NCBI RefSeq assembly: GCF_014212315.1
Contig: NZ_JACKXE010000001.1
Coordinates: 3,844,001-3,908,000 of the forward strand
Source: Nocardioides luti
GTDB lineage: Bacteria; Actinomycetota; Actinomycetes; Propionibacteriales; Nocardioidaceae
DNA length: 64,000 bases
Direction of reading: 5' to 3'
This document shows positions 53,358 to 61,749 of the stretch, in pieces (position 1 is the first letter of the stretch; every line of letters begins with the position of its first letter). The notes under the pieces were generated by a model that saw nothing but the letters and a program-made list of their open reading frames with translations, was not told where the DNA came from and searched no databases. A program made the position numbers and the translations under genes.

Positions 53358-53408
53358 CCCGCCTGGCCGCTGTCCTCTGACTGAGCCTCTGCCTCGTGGG
53401 CGGGGCGA

Positions 53409-54512
53409 TCAGCGGGTGCGGGTGACGCGCAACGTCGCGCGCAGGTCCTCGAAGGCCGTGCGCTCGTCGGCCCACTGGGTCGGCGTCGCGCGCCAGGTGA
53501 GGCGTACGCCGCCCTGCTGCACGACGGTCACGTGGAGCGGCGTGCTGCCCGGGGTGGAGTACTCCAGCCGCTCGACCCGGCCTCCGGCGCCCAGCCCCGG
53601 GACCCCTGTCCGGGACGCAAGGACCCGGCTGCCGCGCGGCAGCAGCGCGCGCTCCTGGGCGAGCGAGCGTGCCGGCCGCAGGTCGAGCGACGCCGTGTGC
53701 GACCGGGGGACCGAGGGGGCCAGCCGGAGCGTGCAGGAGCCGGCGTACGACGTGGTGGCGCGGGCGCCCTCGGGGACGAGCGAGCGCACCGTGACCAGGG
53801 CGCCCTGCGTGCGGGCGCTGCAGAGGTCGGTGGTGCCGTCGAGCACGCCGAGCGACGCGACCGCCGCCGTGACCTCGTCGCGCTGGTCGTCGAGGCGACC
53901 CGCGCCGGCCTGCCACTGGATCCGGACGCCGCCGGCCTGGAGGGCCACGACGTCCACCGGACGGCCGCCGACCCGGGTCGACCAGGCGAGCCGCTCGCCG
54001 TCGTCGTCCGCGAAGAACCCGACGTCGGCTGTGTAGTCGATCCCGGTGACCGCGTCGTCCCGCGTGCCCGTCCCTGCCCTCGGCGCGAGGACGCGGTCGC
54101 GGAAGTCCGCGAGGCTGCGGGCGACGCCCACGGTCACGACCACCTCGTTGGTCGTCGGGGTGGTCGGTGCCGGGCGGGGAGCGGCGCCCCCGAGCCGGGC
54201 GGTGCGGAACGTGCAGGTCCGCCGGGCGGCCACCTGCACGGCGAACCGGTCGGGCAGCACCAGGCTGACCGTCCGGTCGGGGCGCTCGCGGCCCAGCCAC
54301 GGGCACAGCTCCACGTGCGTCGTGCCCGGGGATCCCGCGTCGGGCGACCCGGCGTCGGGCTCCCGGAGCGCCGGCACGACCGGGCCCGTCGGCCCGCCGT
54401 CGTACGGGCTGGGCGGCGGAGCCGCGGACGGCGGGCTGCCCGACGTACACGCCCCGGCGAGCAGCGCCACGGCCAGCGCGACCGTCGCCAGCACCGCCCG
54501 AGAGGTCCCCAT
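53409..54512 (-). CDS. Lipoprotein with two tandem repeats of one domain
   Basis: A 367-aa lipoprotein: signal peptide ending LLAGAC with C22 lipidated, a Pro/Ser/Gly linker (about 23-70), then two related domains (about 70-225 and 230-365). Each contains a V-(T)V-R/S-LVxP strand, a Cys in the TCTF/SCTL strand, an S-L-A-D/Q helix, and a late segment QxGGVRxxWxA before a second helix with V or R and D residues. The duplication is clear although the repeats have drifted. No catalytic motif is recognised; extracellular binding is a guess. ATG 54512 gives the shortest clean signal peptide, so the upstream frame to 54527 is not used. Confidence 0.75.
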   Translation of the reverse strand: MGTSRAVLATVALAVALLAGACTSGSPPSAAPPPSPYDGGPTGPVVPALREPDAGSPDAGSPGTTHVELCPWLGRERPDRTVSLVLPDRFAVQVAARRTCTFRTARLGGAAPRPAPTTPTTNEVVVTVGVARSLADFRDRVLAPRAGTGTRDDAVTGIDYTADVGFFADDDGERLAWSTRVGGRPVDVVALQAGGVRIQWQAGAGRLDDQRDEVTAAVASLGVLDGTTDLCSARTQGALVTVRSLVPEGARATTSYAGSCTLRLAPSVPRSHTASLDLRPARSLAQERALLPRGSRVLASRTGVPGLGAGGRVERLEYSTPGSTPLHVTVVQQGGVRLTWRATPTQWADERTAFEDLRATLRVTRTR

Positions 54513-54583
54513 CCGCCCATGATGCACGCGCGGACCTCGGCAAACCGGTGGTTGGCTCAGGTCCCGCTTGAGAGGATCGACCC

Positions 54584-55240
54584 ATGATCGGCACCGTGCT
54601 CTCCGTCAACGTCGGCACCCCACGCGAGGCGGACTGGGCGGGCATCGGTCGCACGTCCATCGACAAGCAGCCCGTCGCCGGTGCCGTGCACTGCGGGCCG
54701 CTGGGCCTCGACGGCGACCAGGTCTCCGACACCAAGCACCACGGCGGCGTCGACCAGGCGGTCTACGTCTTCGCCCGCGAGGACCTCGACTGGTGGGCCG
54801 GCGAGCTCGGCCAGGAGATCCGCGACGGCCAGTTCGGCGAGAACCTCACCACCTCCGGCCTCGACGTCAACGAGGCCGAGATCGGGGAGCGCTGGCAGGT
54901 CGGCGAGGTGCTGCTCGAGGTCGCCTCGATCCGCACGCCCTGCAACGACTTCAAGAACTGGATGGGGCTCTCGGGCTACGACAACAAGGCGTGGGTGAAG
55001 CGGTTCGCGCTCGTCGGCCGCCCCGGCCCCTACCTCCGGGTGCTCGGCGAGGGCTCGATCCGCGCCGGCGACCCTATCGAGGTCCTGCACCGCCCCGGCC
55101 ACGGCGTCACCGTCAGCACGATGTTCCGCGCCCTCAACACCGACCGCACCCTGCTGCCCGAGCTCCTGCAGGTGCCCGGCCTGGTCGACGAGGCACGCAT
55201 CGCGGCGGAGCAGTACGTCGCCAACCAGTCGCTCGCCTGA
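54584..55240 (+). CDS. MOSC domain protein (YiiM-like)
   Basis: A 218-aa MOSC-domain protein. The family binds molybdenum cofactor or related sulfur-carrying groups, and YiiM-like members reduce N-hydroxylated compounds. The characteristic cysteine is in TPCNDFKNWMG. The opening SVNVGTPREADWAGIGRTSIDK, GPLGLDGDQVSDTKHHGGVDQAVY and GQFGENLTTSGLDVNEAEIGERW match the family. A C-terminal three-helix part (about 165-218) is typical of YiiM-like proteins. GAGAGG stands 7 nt before the ATG. It is divergent from the lipoprotein gene and lies next to the second DUF222-HNH repeat. The reaction here is unknown. Confidence 0.9.
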   Translation: MIGTVLSVNVGTPREADWAGIGRTSIDKQPVAGAVHCGPLGLDGDQVSDTKHHGGVDQAVYVFAREDLDWWAGELGQEIRDGQFGENLTTSGLDVNEAEIGERWQVGEVLLEVASIRTPCNDFKNWMGLSGYDNKAWVKRFALVGRPGPYLRVLGEGSIRAGDPIEVLHRPGHGVTVSTMFRALNTDRTLLPELLQVPGLVDEARIAAEQYVANQSLA

Positions 55241-55275
55241 GCGTGCCCGCGGGTGGGTGCGCAAGGCGCCGCCTT

Positions 55276-55366
55276 CGGTGGTTGAGGAAGGCGCGCTAGC
55301 GCCTGTCTCGAAACCACCCCATGCGGTGGTTGAGGAGGTTGCGCTGGCAACCGTCTCGAAACCACC
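55276..55366 (+). repeat. Palindromic intergenic elements upstream of repeat copy 2
   Basis: Two 43-bp elements, 55276-55318 and 55324-55366, each beginning CGGTGGTTGAGGA and ending CGAAACCACC, with cores GCGCGCTAGCGCC and GGTTGCGCTGGCAACC. They are the same family as 10153-10270 on the other side of the window, but in the opposite order relative to the HNH gene, so they are separate units and not part of the copied segment. They fill part of the 386-bp gene-free region 55241-55626. Confidence 0.8.
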
Positions 55367-55393
55367 CCACCCCTCCACGACTCGAGGCGGTCG

Positions 55394-56883
55394 GTGGTCC
55401 GGCCTGTGCGCGCCTGGACGTAGTTCCGGTGCAGGGGATTTATTGGATATGTGGTTGCCGTGGGTGCCGGGGCTACTCCTCCTTGCGGCTGCTTTCACAG
55501 TCTCCGTGGGTGCCACTTGCCCGCTTGGGTCACCGTTCGAATATTTCTTTGATTATTTTCCTCACAAGGCTCGATTTGGGCTCATTCTGACCCTGGATTG
55601 TCGATGGTCCCTGATTGACTTTCCTCATGAAGACGTTCACCGACGACGGCCCCCGCCACGCGACCTCGCGTGCGGTCCGCGACGTCGGCGAACGCATCAC
55701 TGACGTCGCTGAGGCACCCGTCTGGTCGATGACCGCCGACGAGGCTGGCGCCACGCTGGTGGAGCTCACCCGCCAGATTGCCCGGCTCACCGAGCTCGAG
55801 GGCCGCATCGCGATGCAGGCGGCTGCGGTCGAGGTCGGTGCCTCCGTCGGGGCCACTTCGACGCAGGCGTGGTGGGCGAACCAGACCGGCCAGACGCATC
55901 GGAGCACGGCGGCGAAGCTGCACCTTGCCGACGCCCTGGGCCGCTGGCACGTCGTCCGCCAGGCCTTGTGTTCCGGTGCGCTGTTGACCGAGCAGGCCCA
56001 GGTCATCACCCGGGCCCTTGACGACCTCCCCGACGACGTCGACGCGGAGACCCGCGTGCTCGCGGAGAAGCACCTCGTCGACCTGGCCGGCGATCACGAC
56101 GCCGTCGACCTGCGACGGCTCGGCCGAGGTCTTCTCGACGTGATCGACCCCGCCGCCGGAGAGGAGGAAGAACGCCGCCGGCTGGACGAGGAGGAGCGCA
56201 GGGCCCGCCAGCGGATGCGCCTCACGATGTCCGACGACGGCCACGGATCCTGCCACGGCCGATTCACCATCCCCGCCGCCCAAGGGTCGATGCTCAAGAA
56301 GATGCTCCAGGGCCTCGCCGCCCCGAAGCACCAGACCGCCGTCCACGGCGTCGGCGCCACCATCGAGCGCAAGCCGAGCCCAGAACGCCTGGGTGCGGCA
56401 TTGTGCGAGCTGATCGAGCGCTACCCCACCGACCGGCTCCCCAACGCGGGTGGCGTCAACGCCACCGTCGTCATCACCATGGACATGGCCACCCTGTTGG
56501 GCGCCGAGAAGGCCGCCACCCTCGACACCGGCGACAAGATCACCGCGAGCCAGGCCCGCCGCCTGGCCTGCGAGGCCGGGATCATCCCGGCCGTCCTCGG
56601 CGGGAAGTCCCAGGTCCTCGACCTCGGCCGCACCCGCCGCTACTTCTCCAAGGCCCAACACCTCGCCCTCGCAATCCAGCAAGGCGGTTGCACCGCCCAA
56701 GGGTGCGACTGGCCACCCAGCATGTGCCACGCCCACCACGACCCCTTCTGGGCGCACGGCGGCAACACCGACCTCAAGGACGGCCGGTTGCTCTGCCCCC
56801 GACACCACGCCCGCGCCCACGACCCCACCTTCACGACCACCAAGCTCCCCGGCGGCAAGGTCGCCTTCACCCGGCGGACGTAG
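55394..56883 (+). repeat. 1,490-bp DUF222-HNH repeat unit, copy 2
   Basis: The unit matches 8641-10130 (opposite orientation) colinearly over exactly the same length, a 233-nt leader plus the 1,257-nt gene. Leader landmarks conserved in both copies are GTGGTCCGGCC, CTGGACGTAGTTCCG, the doubled CGTGGGTGCC and the AT-rich TTTCTTTGATTATTTTCCTC just before the gene. Similarity stops right after the stop codon. No terminal repeat or target duplication is visible at the edges. Confidence 0.8.
55627..56883 (+). CDS. DUF222 / HNH endonuclease protein (copy 2)
   Basis: A 418-aa protein like copy 1: an N-terminal helical DUF222 region, an Arg/Glu-rich helix in the middle (EEERRRLDEEERRARQRMRL), and a C-terminal HNH domain with GGCTAQGCDWPPSMCHAHHD and GGNTDLKDGRLLCPRHHARAHD. 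Compared with copy 1, the first half varies a little more than the C-terminal nuclease half. ATG 55627 is preferred over an upstream ATG (55615), because both copies share MKTFTDDGPRH. No frameshift or stop breaks either copy, so both proteins may be active. The function in the cell is unknown; HNH proteins often cut DNA during mobility. Confidence 0.9.
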   Translation: MKTFTDDGPRHATSRAVRDVGERITDVAEAPVWSMTADEAGATLVELTRQIARLTELEGRIAMQAAAVEVGASVGATSTQAWWANQTGQTHRSTAAKLHLADALGRWHVVRQALCSGALLTEQAQVITRALDDLPDDVDAETRVLAEKHLVDLAGDHDAVDLRRLGRGLLDVIDPAAGEEEERRRLDEEERRARQRMRLTMSDDGHGSCHGRFTIPAAQGSMLKKMLQGLAAPKHQTAVHGVGATIERKPSPERLGAALCELIERYPTDRLPNAGGVNATVVITMDMATLLGAEKAATLDTGDKITASQARRLACEAGIIPAVLGGKSQVLDLGRTRRYFSKAQHLALAIQQGGCTAQGCDWPPSMCHAHHDPFWAHGGNTDLKDGRLLCPRHHARAHDPTFTTTKLPGGKVAFTRRT

Positions 56884-57030
56884 GCCGTTCTGCGCGCCAA
56901 CGTGGGGCAATCGTCCCGCAACCGCGGGTTTGGCTACCGCCGCGTAACCGAGTGATCTAGGTTACTCACCCAAAGGCGTCATCCCGGGTGACGTGCCTTT
57001 TCGCCGTCCCCGATGCAGCGCAGGAGTGTC

Positions 57031-58851
57031 ATGGCCGTCAACACCGACACCAGTTTCCTCGAGAACCTCGCCCCGAACGTCGCGGTGCAGTTCCTCGACC
57101 GGGTCGCGAGCTCGCCGAACAGCGAGGCGTACCGCTACCCGAAGGGCTCGGACTGGGAGTCCGTGACCTGGGCGCAGACAGGGGAGATGGTCGAGCGGCT
57201 GGCAGCGGGCCTGCTCTCGCTGGGCATCGAGCCCGAGCAGCGGGTCGGGATCGCGTCCGGCACGCGCTACGAGTGGATCCTCGCCGACCTGGCGATCATG
57301 TGCGCGAGCGGCGCGACGACGACGGTCTACCCGTCGACGAACGGCGAGGACACGGCGTACATCCTCAGCGACTCCGAGTGCCGGGTGGTGTTCGCCGAGG
57401 ACGACGAGCAGCTCGCGAAGCTGACGTCGCACAAGGCCGAGCTGCCGCACCTGCTCAAGGTCGTGACCTTCGACGGCGCGACCGACGGCGACTGGGTGAT
57501 CGGTCTCGAGGACCTCGCGAAGCTCGGCGACGCGTTCCTCGAGAGCCACCCGGGAGTCGTCGCGGAGACCTCGCGGGCGATCGGCCCCGACCAGCTCGCC
57601 ACCCTGATCTACACCTCCGGCACGACCGGCCGCCCCAAGGGCGTGCGGCTGCGGCACAAGTCCTGGGTCTACGAGGGCGCGGCGATCCAGGTGCAGGACA
57701 TCCTGCACGAGGACGACCTGCAGTTCCTGTGGCTGCCGATGGCGCACTCGTTCGGCAAGGTGCTGCTCTCCTCGCAGCTGGCCTGCGGGTTCGCGACGGC
57801 GATCGACGGACGCGTCGACAAGATCGTCGAGAACCTCGGCGTCGTGAAGCCGACCTTCATGGGGGCGGCCCCGCGCATCTTCGAGAAGGCCCACGGCCGC
57901 ATCGTCACCATGCAGGCCGCCGAGGGTGGCGCCAAGGAGAAGCTCTTCAAGCAGGCGTTCAAGGTCGGCCTCGAGGTCGACCGACTGACCCGCGAGGGCA
58001 AGAGCATCCCGCTCGGCCTCAAGCTGCAGCACGGCCTCTTCGACAAGCTCGTCTTCAGCAAGGTCCGCGACCGCTTCGGTGGCCGCGTCCGCTTCTTCAT
58101 CTCCGGCGCCGCGGCGCTCAACCAGGAGATCGCCGAGTGGTTCCACGCCGCCGGCATCGTCATCCTGGAGGGCTACGGGCTGACCGAGTGCTCGGCGGGC
58201 GGGTTCGTGAACCACCCCGACGACTACAAGTTCGGCACGGTCGGCCCCGCCCTGCCCGGCAGCGAGGTCAAGCTCGGTGAGGGCGACGAGATCCTGATCA
58301 AGGGTCCGCACGTCATGGACGGCTACCACAACCTCCCCGAGGAGACGGCCAAGACGCTGACCGAGGACGGCTGGCTGCGCACCGGCGACAAGGGCAGCCT
58401 CGACGCCGACGGCTTCCTGACGATCACCGGCCGCATCAAGGACCTCTTCAAGACCTCCGGCGGCAAGTACATCGCCCCGTCGGCGATCGAGTCGAAGTTC
58501 AAGGCCGTGTGCCCCTACGCCAGCCAGTTCATGGTGTTCGGCAACGACCGCAACTTCTGCGTCGCCCTGGTGACCCTCGACCCCGACGCGATGGACGGCT
58601 GGGCCGCCGAGAACGGCATGGCCGGCGCGTCGTACACCGACATCGTCCGCTCGGACAAGGTCAAGGAGATGGTCGGCGGGTACGTCGACGAGCTCAACAG
58701 CCGGCTCAACCGCTGGGAGACCATCAAGAAGTGGGAGCTGCTCGACCACGACCTGACGATCGAGTCCGGCGAGCTGACCCCGTCGATGAAGGTCAAGCGC
58801 AACGTCGTCGAGGACAACCACAAGAAGCTCATCGACGCCTTCTACAGCTGA
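57031..58851 (+). CDS. Long-chain fatty acyl-CoA synthetase (FadD-like)
   Basis: A 606-aa AMP-forming acyl-CoA ligase. The ATP motif is YTSGTTGRPKG (about 193-203), the adenylate-binding region is GYGLTECSAGG, the hinge region GWLRTGDKGSLDADGF, then TGRIKDLFKTSGGKYIAP and the catalytic Lys near the C-terminus (TPSMKVKRN). It activates long-chain fatty acids with ATP and CoA for beta-oxidation, with ETF at the other end of this window serving electron transfer. The pattern is close to FadD15-type synthetases of actinobacteria. ATG 57031 has AGGAG four nt upstream; the ATG at 57013 lies before it. A 147-bp gap separates it from the HNH gene, with no recognised motif. Confidence 0.93.
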   Translation: MAVNTDTSFLENLAPNVAVQFLDRVASSPNSEAYRYPKGSDWESVTWAQTGEMVERLAAGLLSLGIEPEQRVGIASGTRYEWILADLAIMCASGATTTVYPSTNGEDTAYILSDSECRVVFAEDDEQLAKLTSHKAELPHLLKVVTFDGATDGDWVIGLEDLAKLGDAFLESHPGVVAETSRAIGPDQLATLIYTSGTTGRPKGVRLRHKSWVYEGAAIQVQDILHEDDLQFLWLPMAHSFGKVLLSSQLACGFATAIDGRVDKIVENLGVVKPTFMGAAPRIFEKAHGRIVTMQAAEGGAKEKLFKQAFKVGLEVDRLTREGKSIPLGLKLQHGLFDKLVFSKVRDRFGGRVRFFISGAAALNQEIAEWFHAAGIVILEGYGLTECSAGGFVNHPDDYKFGTVGPALPGSEVKLGEGDEILIKGPHVMDGYHNLPEETAKTLTEDGWLRTGDKGSLDADGFLTITGRIKDLFKTSGGKYIAPSAIESKFKAVCPYASQFMVFGNDRNFCVALVTLDPDAMDGWAAENGMAGASYTDIVRSDKVKEMVGGYVDELNSRLNRWETIKKWELLDHDLTIESGELTPSMKVKRNVVEDNHKKLIDAFYS

Positions 58852-58879
58852 CCGGCAACGGTCTCGGGGGAGCGGTGAG

Positions 58880-60547
58880 ATGGGGCGCACGGGGGCGGTG
58901 CTGCGCGAGACCGGGTCGTCCCTGACCCTGGTCTTCAGCAACCCGCGCCTGCGCCGCGTCCAACTGGCCCTGCTCGCCTCGCTCGTCGGGGACCTGGCCT
59001 ACGCCACCGCCGTCACCGTCTGGGCGTACGGCGTGGGCGGGGCCACCGCGGTCGGCATCTGGACCGCGGTGCGGATGGCCGCGGCCGCCGTCACGGCCCC
59101 GCTCGGCGCGGCCGTCGCGGACCGGGTCTCGCGCCGCGGGCTGATGCTGGCCACCGACGCGATCCGCGCGGTGCTCGTCGGTCTCGCGGCGATCAGCCTG
59201 GTCACGGGGCTCGGCGACCCGGCGGCGGTCTTCGTGCTCGCGACCCTGGCCGGACTGCTGACCGCGCCGTTCCGCTCCGCCCAGCGCGCGTGGATGCCGT
59301 CGCTGTGCTCGCACCCCTCCGAGCTCACCGCGTCGAACGCCGCCAGCGGGACGCTGGAGAGCATCGCGTTCTTCGTCGGCCCGGCCATCGGTGGGCTGCT
59401 GCTCGTCGTCGCCGACGTCCCCACCGTGTTCGTCCTCAACGTGATCACCTTCGGCGTCTCCTTCGCGCTCGTGCTGGCGGTCCGGACGCCCGAGCGCGAG
59501 GTCCTGGGCGACGACGTCGAGCCCGACGCCGGTGCCCGCGAGGGCTTCCTGGGCGAGCTGTCCGCGGGCTTCCGCCTCGTCGGGCGCGACCGCGACCTGC
59601 GGCTGGTCACCGGCGAGGTGTGCGCGCAGACCTTCGTGGGCGGCGCGTCCAAGGTGTTCCTCGTCGTGATCGCGGTCGAGGTGCTGCGCACCGGGGCCAG
59701 CGGGGTCGGCTTCCTCGACGCGGTGCTGGGGGTGGGGGCGGTGCTCGGCGGCCTCGCCGCGATCGCCCGGTCCTCGCGCCAGCGCCTCGGCGTGGACATG
59801 ACGGTCGGGGTGCTGCTCTGGTCGGTCCCGCTGGTGCTGATCTCGCTCGTCCCGGTGCCGGCCGTGGCGATCGCGGCCCTGGTCGTCGTCGGCGCGGCCA
59901 ACCCCGTCGTCGACGTCAACCTCGACACGATCGTGCAGCGGATGACGCCCGACGCCCTCATGGCCCGCGTCTTCGGGGCGCTCGACACCTGCTACATCGC
60001 CACCGGCGCCCTGGGGTCGCTGGTGATGCCCTACCTGCTCCACGCCGTGGGGCTGCGCTGGAGCCTGGTGGCGGTCGCGACGCCGGTGGCGGTCGTCGCG
60101 CTGCTCGGGCTGCGCCGGATGCACGAGCTGGACGGCCGGCTCCGGCCGCCGCCGGCGCTCGACCTGGTCCGCGGCGTCGGGCTCTTCGCGCCGCTCACCC
60201 AGGCCGTGCAGGAGACGATCGCCCGCGCCCTGGTGCCGATTCCGCTCGCCAGCGGCGACGTGGTGATCCGGATGGGCGACGTCGCCGACGCGTTCTTCCT
60301 CATCGAATCGGGCCGCGTGCGGGTGACCCAGGGCGACGTGGTGCTGCGCGAGCAGGGCCGGGGGGAGTTCTTCGGCGAGATCGGCCTGCTCCACGACGTA
60401 CCCCGCACCGCCACGGTCACCGCGATCGAGGACACCCTCGTGCAGCGCCTGGACCGGGGCGCCTTCCTCGCCGCGGTCACCGGCCGCTCGCGGTCGCTGG
60501 CCGAGGAGGTCGCGGCCACCCGACTGGCCCACCGCGGCGACGCCTGA
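58880..60547 (+). CDS. MFS transporter fused to a cyclic-nucleotide-binding domain
   Basis: A 555-aa protein. Residues ~15-420 are a major-facilitator transporter with about 12 helices, including the loop ADRVSRRGLMLATD after helix 2 (family G-x-x-x-D-R/K-x-G/S-R). Residues ~425-545 are a cyclic-nucleotide-binding domain of the CRP/PKA type: IPLASGDVVIRMGDVADAFFLIESGRVRV, then GEFFGEIGLLHDVPRTATVTA, which carries the phosphate-binding Glu and Arg. The fusion suggests transport gated by cAMP, cGMP or another nucleotide. It starts 28 nt after fadD, behind GGGGGAG, and may share its operon. The cargo is unknown; a cyclase gene lies 1.2 kb downstream. Confidence 0.88.
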   Translation: MGRTGAVLRETGSSLTLVFSNPRLRRVQLALLASLVGDLAYATAVTVWAYGVGGATAVGIWTAVRMAAAAVTAPLGAAVADRVSRRGLMLATDAIRAVLVGLAAISLVTGLGDPAAVFVLATLAGLLTAPFRSAQRAWMPSLCSHPSELTASNAASGTLESIAFFVGPAIGGLLLVVADVPTVFVLNVITFGVSFALVLAVRTPEREVLGDDVEPDAGAREGFLGELSAGFRLVGRDRDLRLVTGEVCAQTFVGGASKVFLVVIAVEVLRTGASGVGFLDAVLGVGAVLGGLAAIARSSRQRLGVDMTVGVLLWSVPLVLISLVPVPAVAIAALVVVGAANPVVDVNLDTIVQRMTPDALMARVFGALDTCYIATGALGSLVMPYLLHAVGLRWSLVAVATPVAVVALLGLRRMHELDGRLRPPPALDLVRGVGLFAPLTQAVQETIARALVPIPLASGDVVIRMGDVADAFFLIESGRVRVTQGDVVLREQGRGEFFGEIGLLHDVPRTATVTAIEDTLVQRLDRGAFLAAVTGRSRSLAEEVAATRLAHRGDA

Positions 60548-60676
60548 GCGGCCCGACCGCACCGGCGGCCACCTCATCGCCCCCGCTGGGAGGACGCACA
60601 GGGAACGCACAGCCGCGGACCGTCGAATGGGGCCAGGCGCGAGAACGTCGCGTCGTACGCCGACCCAGGAGCCCCC

Positions 60677-61630
60677 ATGCCGCAGCGTCCCGCGACCCCG
60701 CCCACCCCCGACCACCGGCAGCCCCACGGCCACGCCCACGGCCACGGGGACGAGCTCGAGGACCACGACCTCGGCCTCTCGCACGACCTGCCCCGGATCG
60801 TGGAGCGGAACCGGCTCGGCCGCCGCGGCGTGCTCGGCATCTTCGGCGGCCTGGGCGTGGCCGCGGTTGCCGGCTGCGGGCTGACGGACAGCACGAGCAC
60901 CAAGACGATCGCGACCGGCACCGCGTCGTCCGCCGCGGGGGACCGTCCCGGTGCCCCGCCCGCGGGCGGAGGCGGCGGCGACACCGCGGCCGTGGACGTC
61001 GCGGACGGCGAGATCCCCGAGGAGACCGCCGGCCCCTACCCGGGCGACGGCTCCAACGGCGTCAACGTGCTGACCGAGAGCGGCATCGTGCGCAGCGACA
61101 TCACCTCCAGCTTCGGCGATGCCTCCGGGGTCGCCGAGGGCGTGCCGGTCACGATCAGGCTGAAGGTCTACGACCTGAACGGCGAGGACGCGACGGCGCT
61201 GGCGGGCGCCGCGGTCTACCTGTGGCACTGCGACCGCGAGGGCAACTACTCGATGTACTCCGAGGCCGTGGCCGACGAGAACTACCTGCGCGGCGTCCAG
61301 GAGACCGACGAGCAGGGACGCGTCGAGTTCACCAGCATCTTCCCGGCCTGCTACGCGGGCCGCTGGCCGCACATGCACTTCGAGGTGTACCAGTCGGTCG
61401 CCGACGCGACGAGCTACAGCAACAAGCTGCGCACCTCCCAGCTCGCGCTGCCCCAGGACGTGTGCGAGGACGTCTACGCCACCACCGGCTACGAGCAGTC
61501 GGTGACCAACCTGTCCCAGATCAGCCTCGACTCCGACGGGATCTTCTCCGACGGCTACTCCCTGCAGATGGCGGCGGTGACCGGCTCCACCGACGCCGGC
61601 TACACGATCAGCCTGAACGTACCCGTCTGA
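60677..61630 (+). CDS. Intradiol ring-cleavage dioxygenase-like lipoprotein
   Basis: A 317-aa exported protein with an unusual His-rich, disordered N-terminus (PDHRQPHGHAHGHGDELEDHD, residues 11-31). A Tat-type signal follows (LGRRGVLGIFGGLGVAAVAGC), with R49-R50 and lipobox cysteine C67. The body is an intradiol dioxygenase fold: non-heme Fe(III) ligands Y191 (GNYSMYS), Y226 and the H232-x-H234 pair in AGRWPHMHFEV. A catechol would be cleaved outside the cytoplasm, which is atypical, because catabolic intradiol enzymes are cytoplasmic. The His-rich part may hold metal. AGGAG stands five nt before the ATG. The substrate is unknown, and it is not next to a catechol pathway. Confidence 0.87.
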   Translation: MPQRPATPPTPDHRQPHGHAHGHGDELEDHDLGLSHDLPRIVERNRLGRRGVLGIFGGLGVAAVAGCGLTDSTSTKTIATGTASSAAGDRPGAPPAGGGGGDTAAVDVADGEIPEETAGPYPGDGSNGVNVLTESGIVRSDITSSFGDASGVAEGVPVTIRLKVYDLNGEDATALAGAAVYLWHCDREGNYSMYSEAVADENYLRGVQETDEQGRVEFTSIFPACYAGRWPHMHFEVYQSVADATSYSNKLRTSQLALPQDVCEDVYATTGYEQSVTNLSQISLDSDGIFSDGYSLQMAAVTGSTDAGYTISLNVPV

Positions 61631-61686
61631 GCCTCCGGCCGGGTCCCCGTCTGACGGACTCGGCCCCGCGCCCGCGGCGGACTCCC

Positions 61687-61692
61687 TAGGAT
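61687..61692 (+). promoter_or_regulatory. -10 element before the cyclase gene
   Basis: TAGGAT gives a predicted transcript start near 61699 and a leader of about 50 nt before ATG 61750. GGGGGATGCC precedes the ATG. Confidence 0.4.
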
Positions 61693-61749
61693 GCGGGAAC
61701 CGCACGCCGTACGCCGCGTGCGCGGACGAGCTCGGGATCGGGGGATGCC

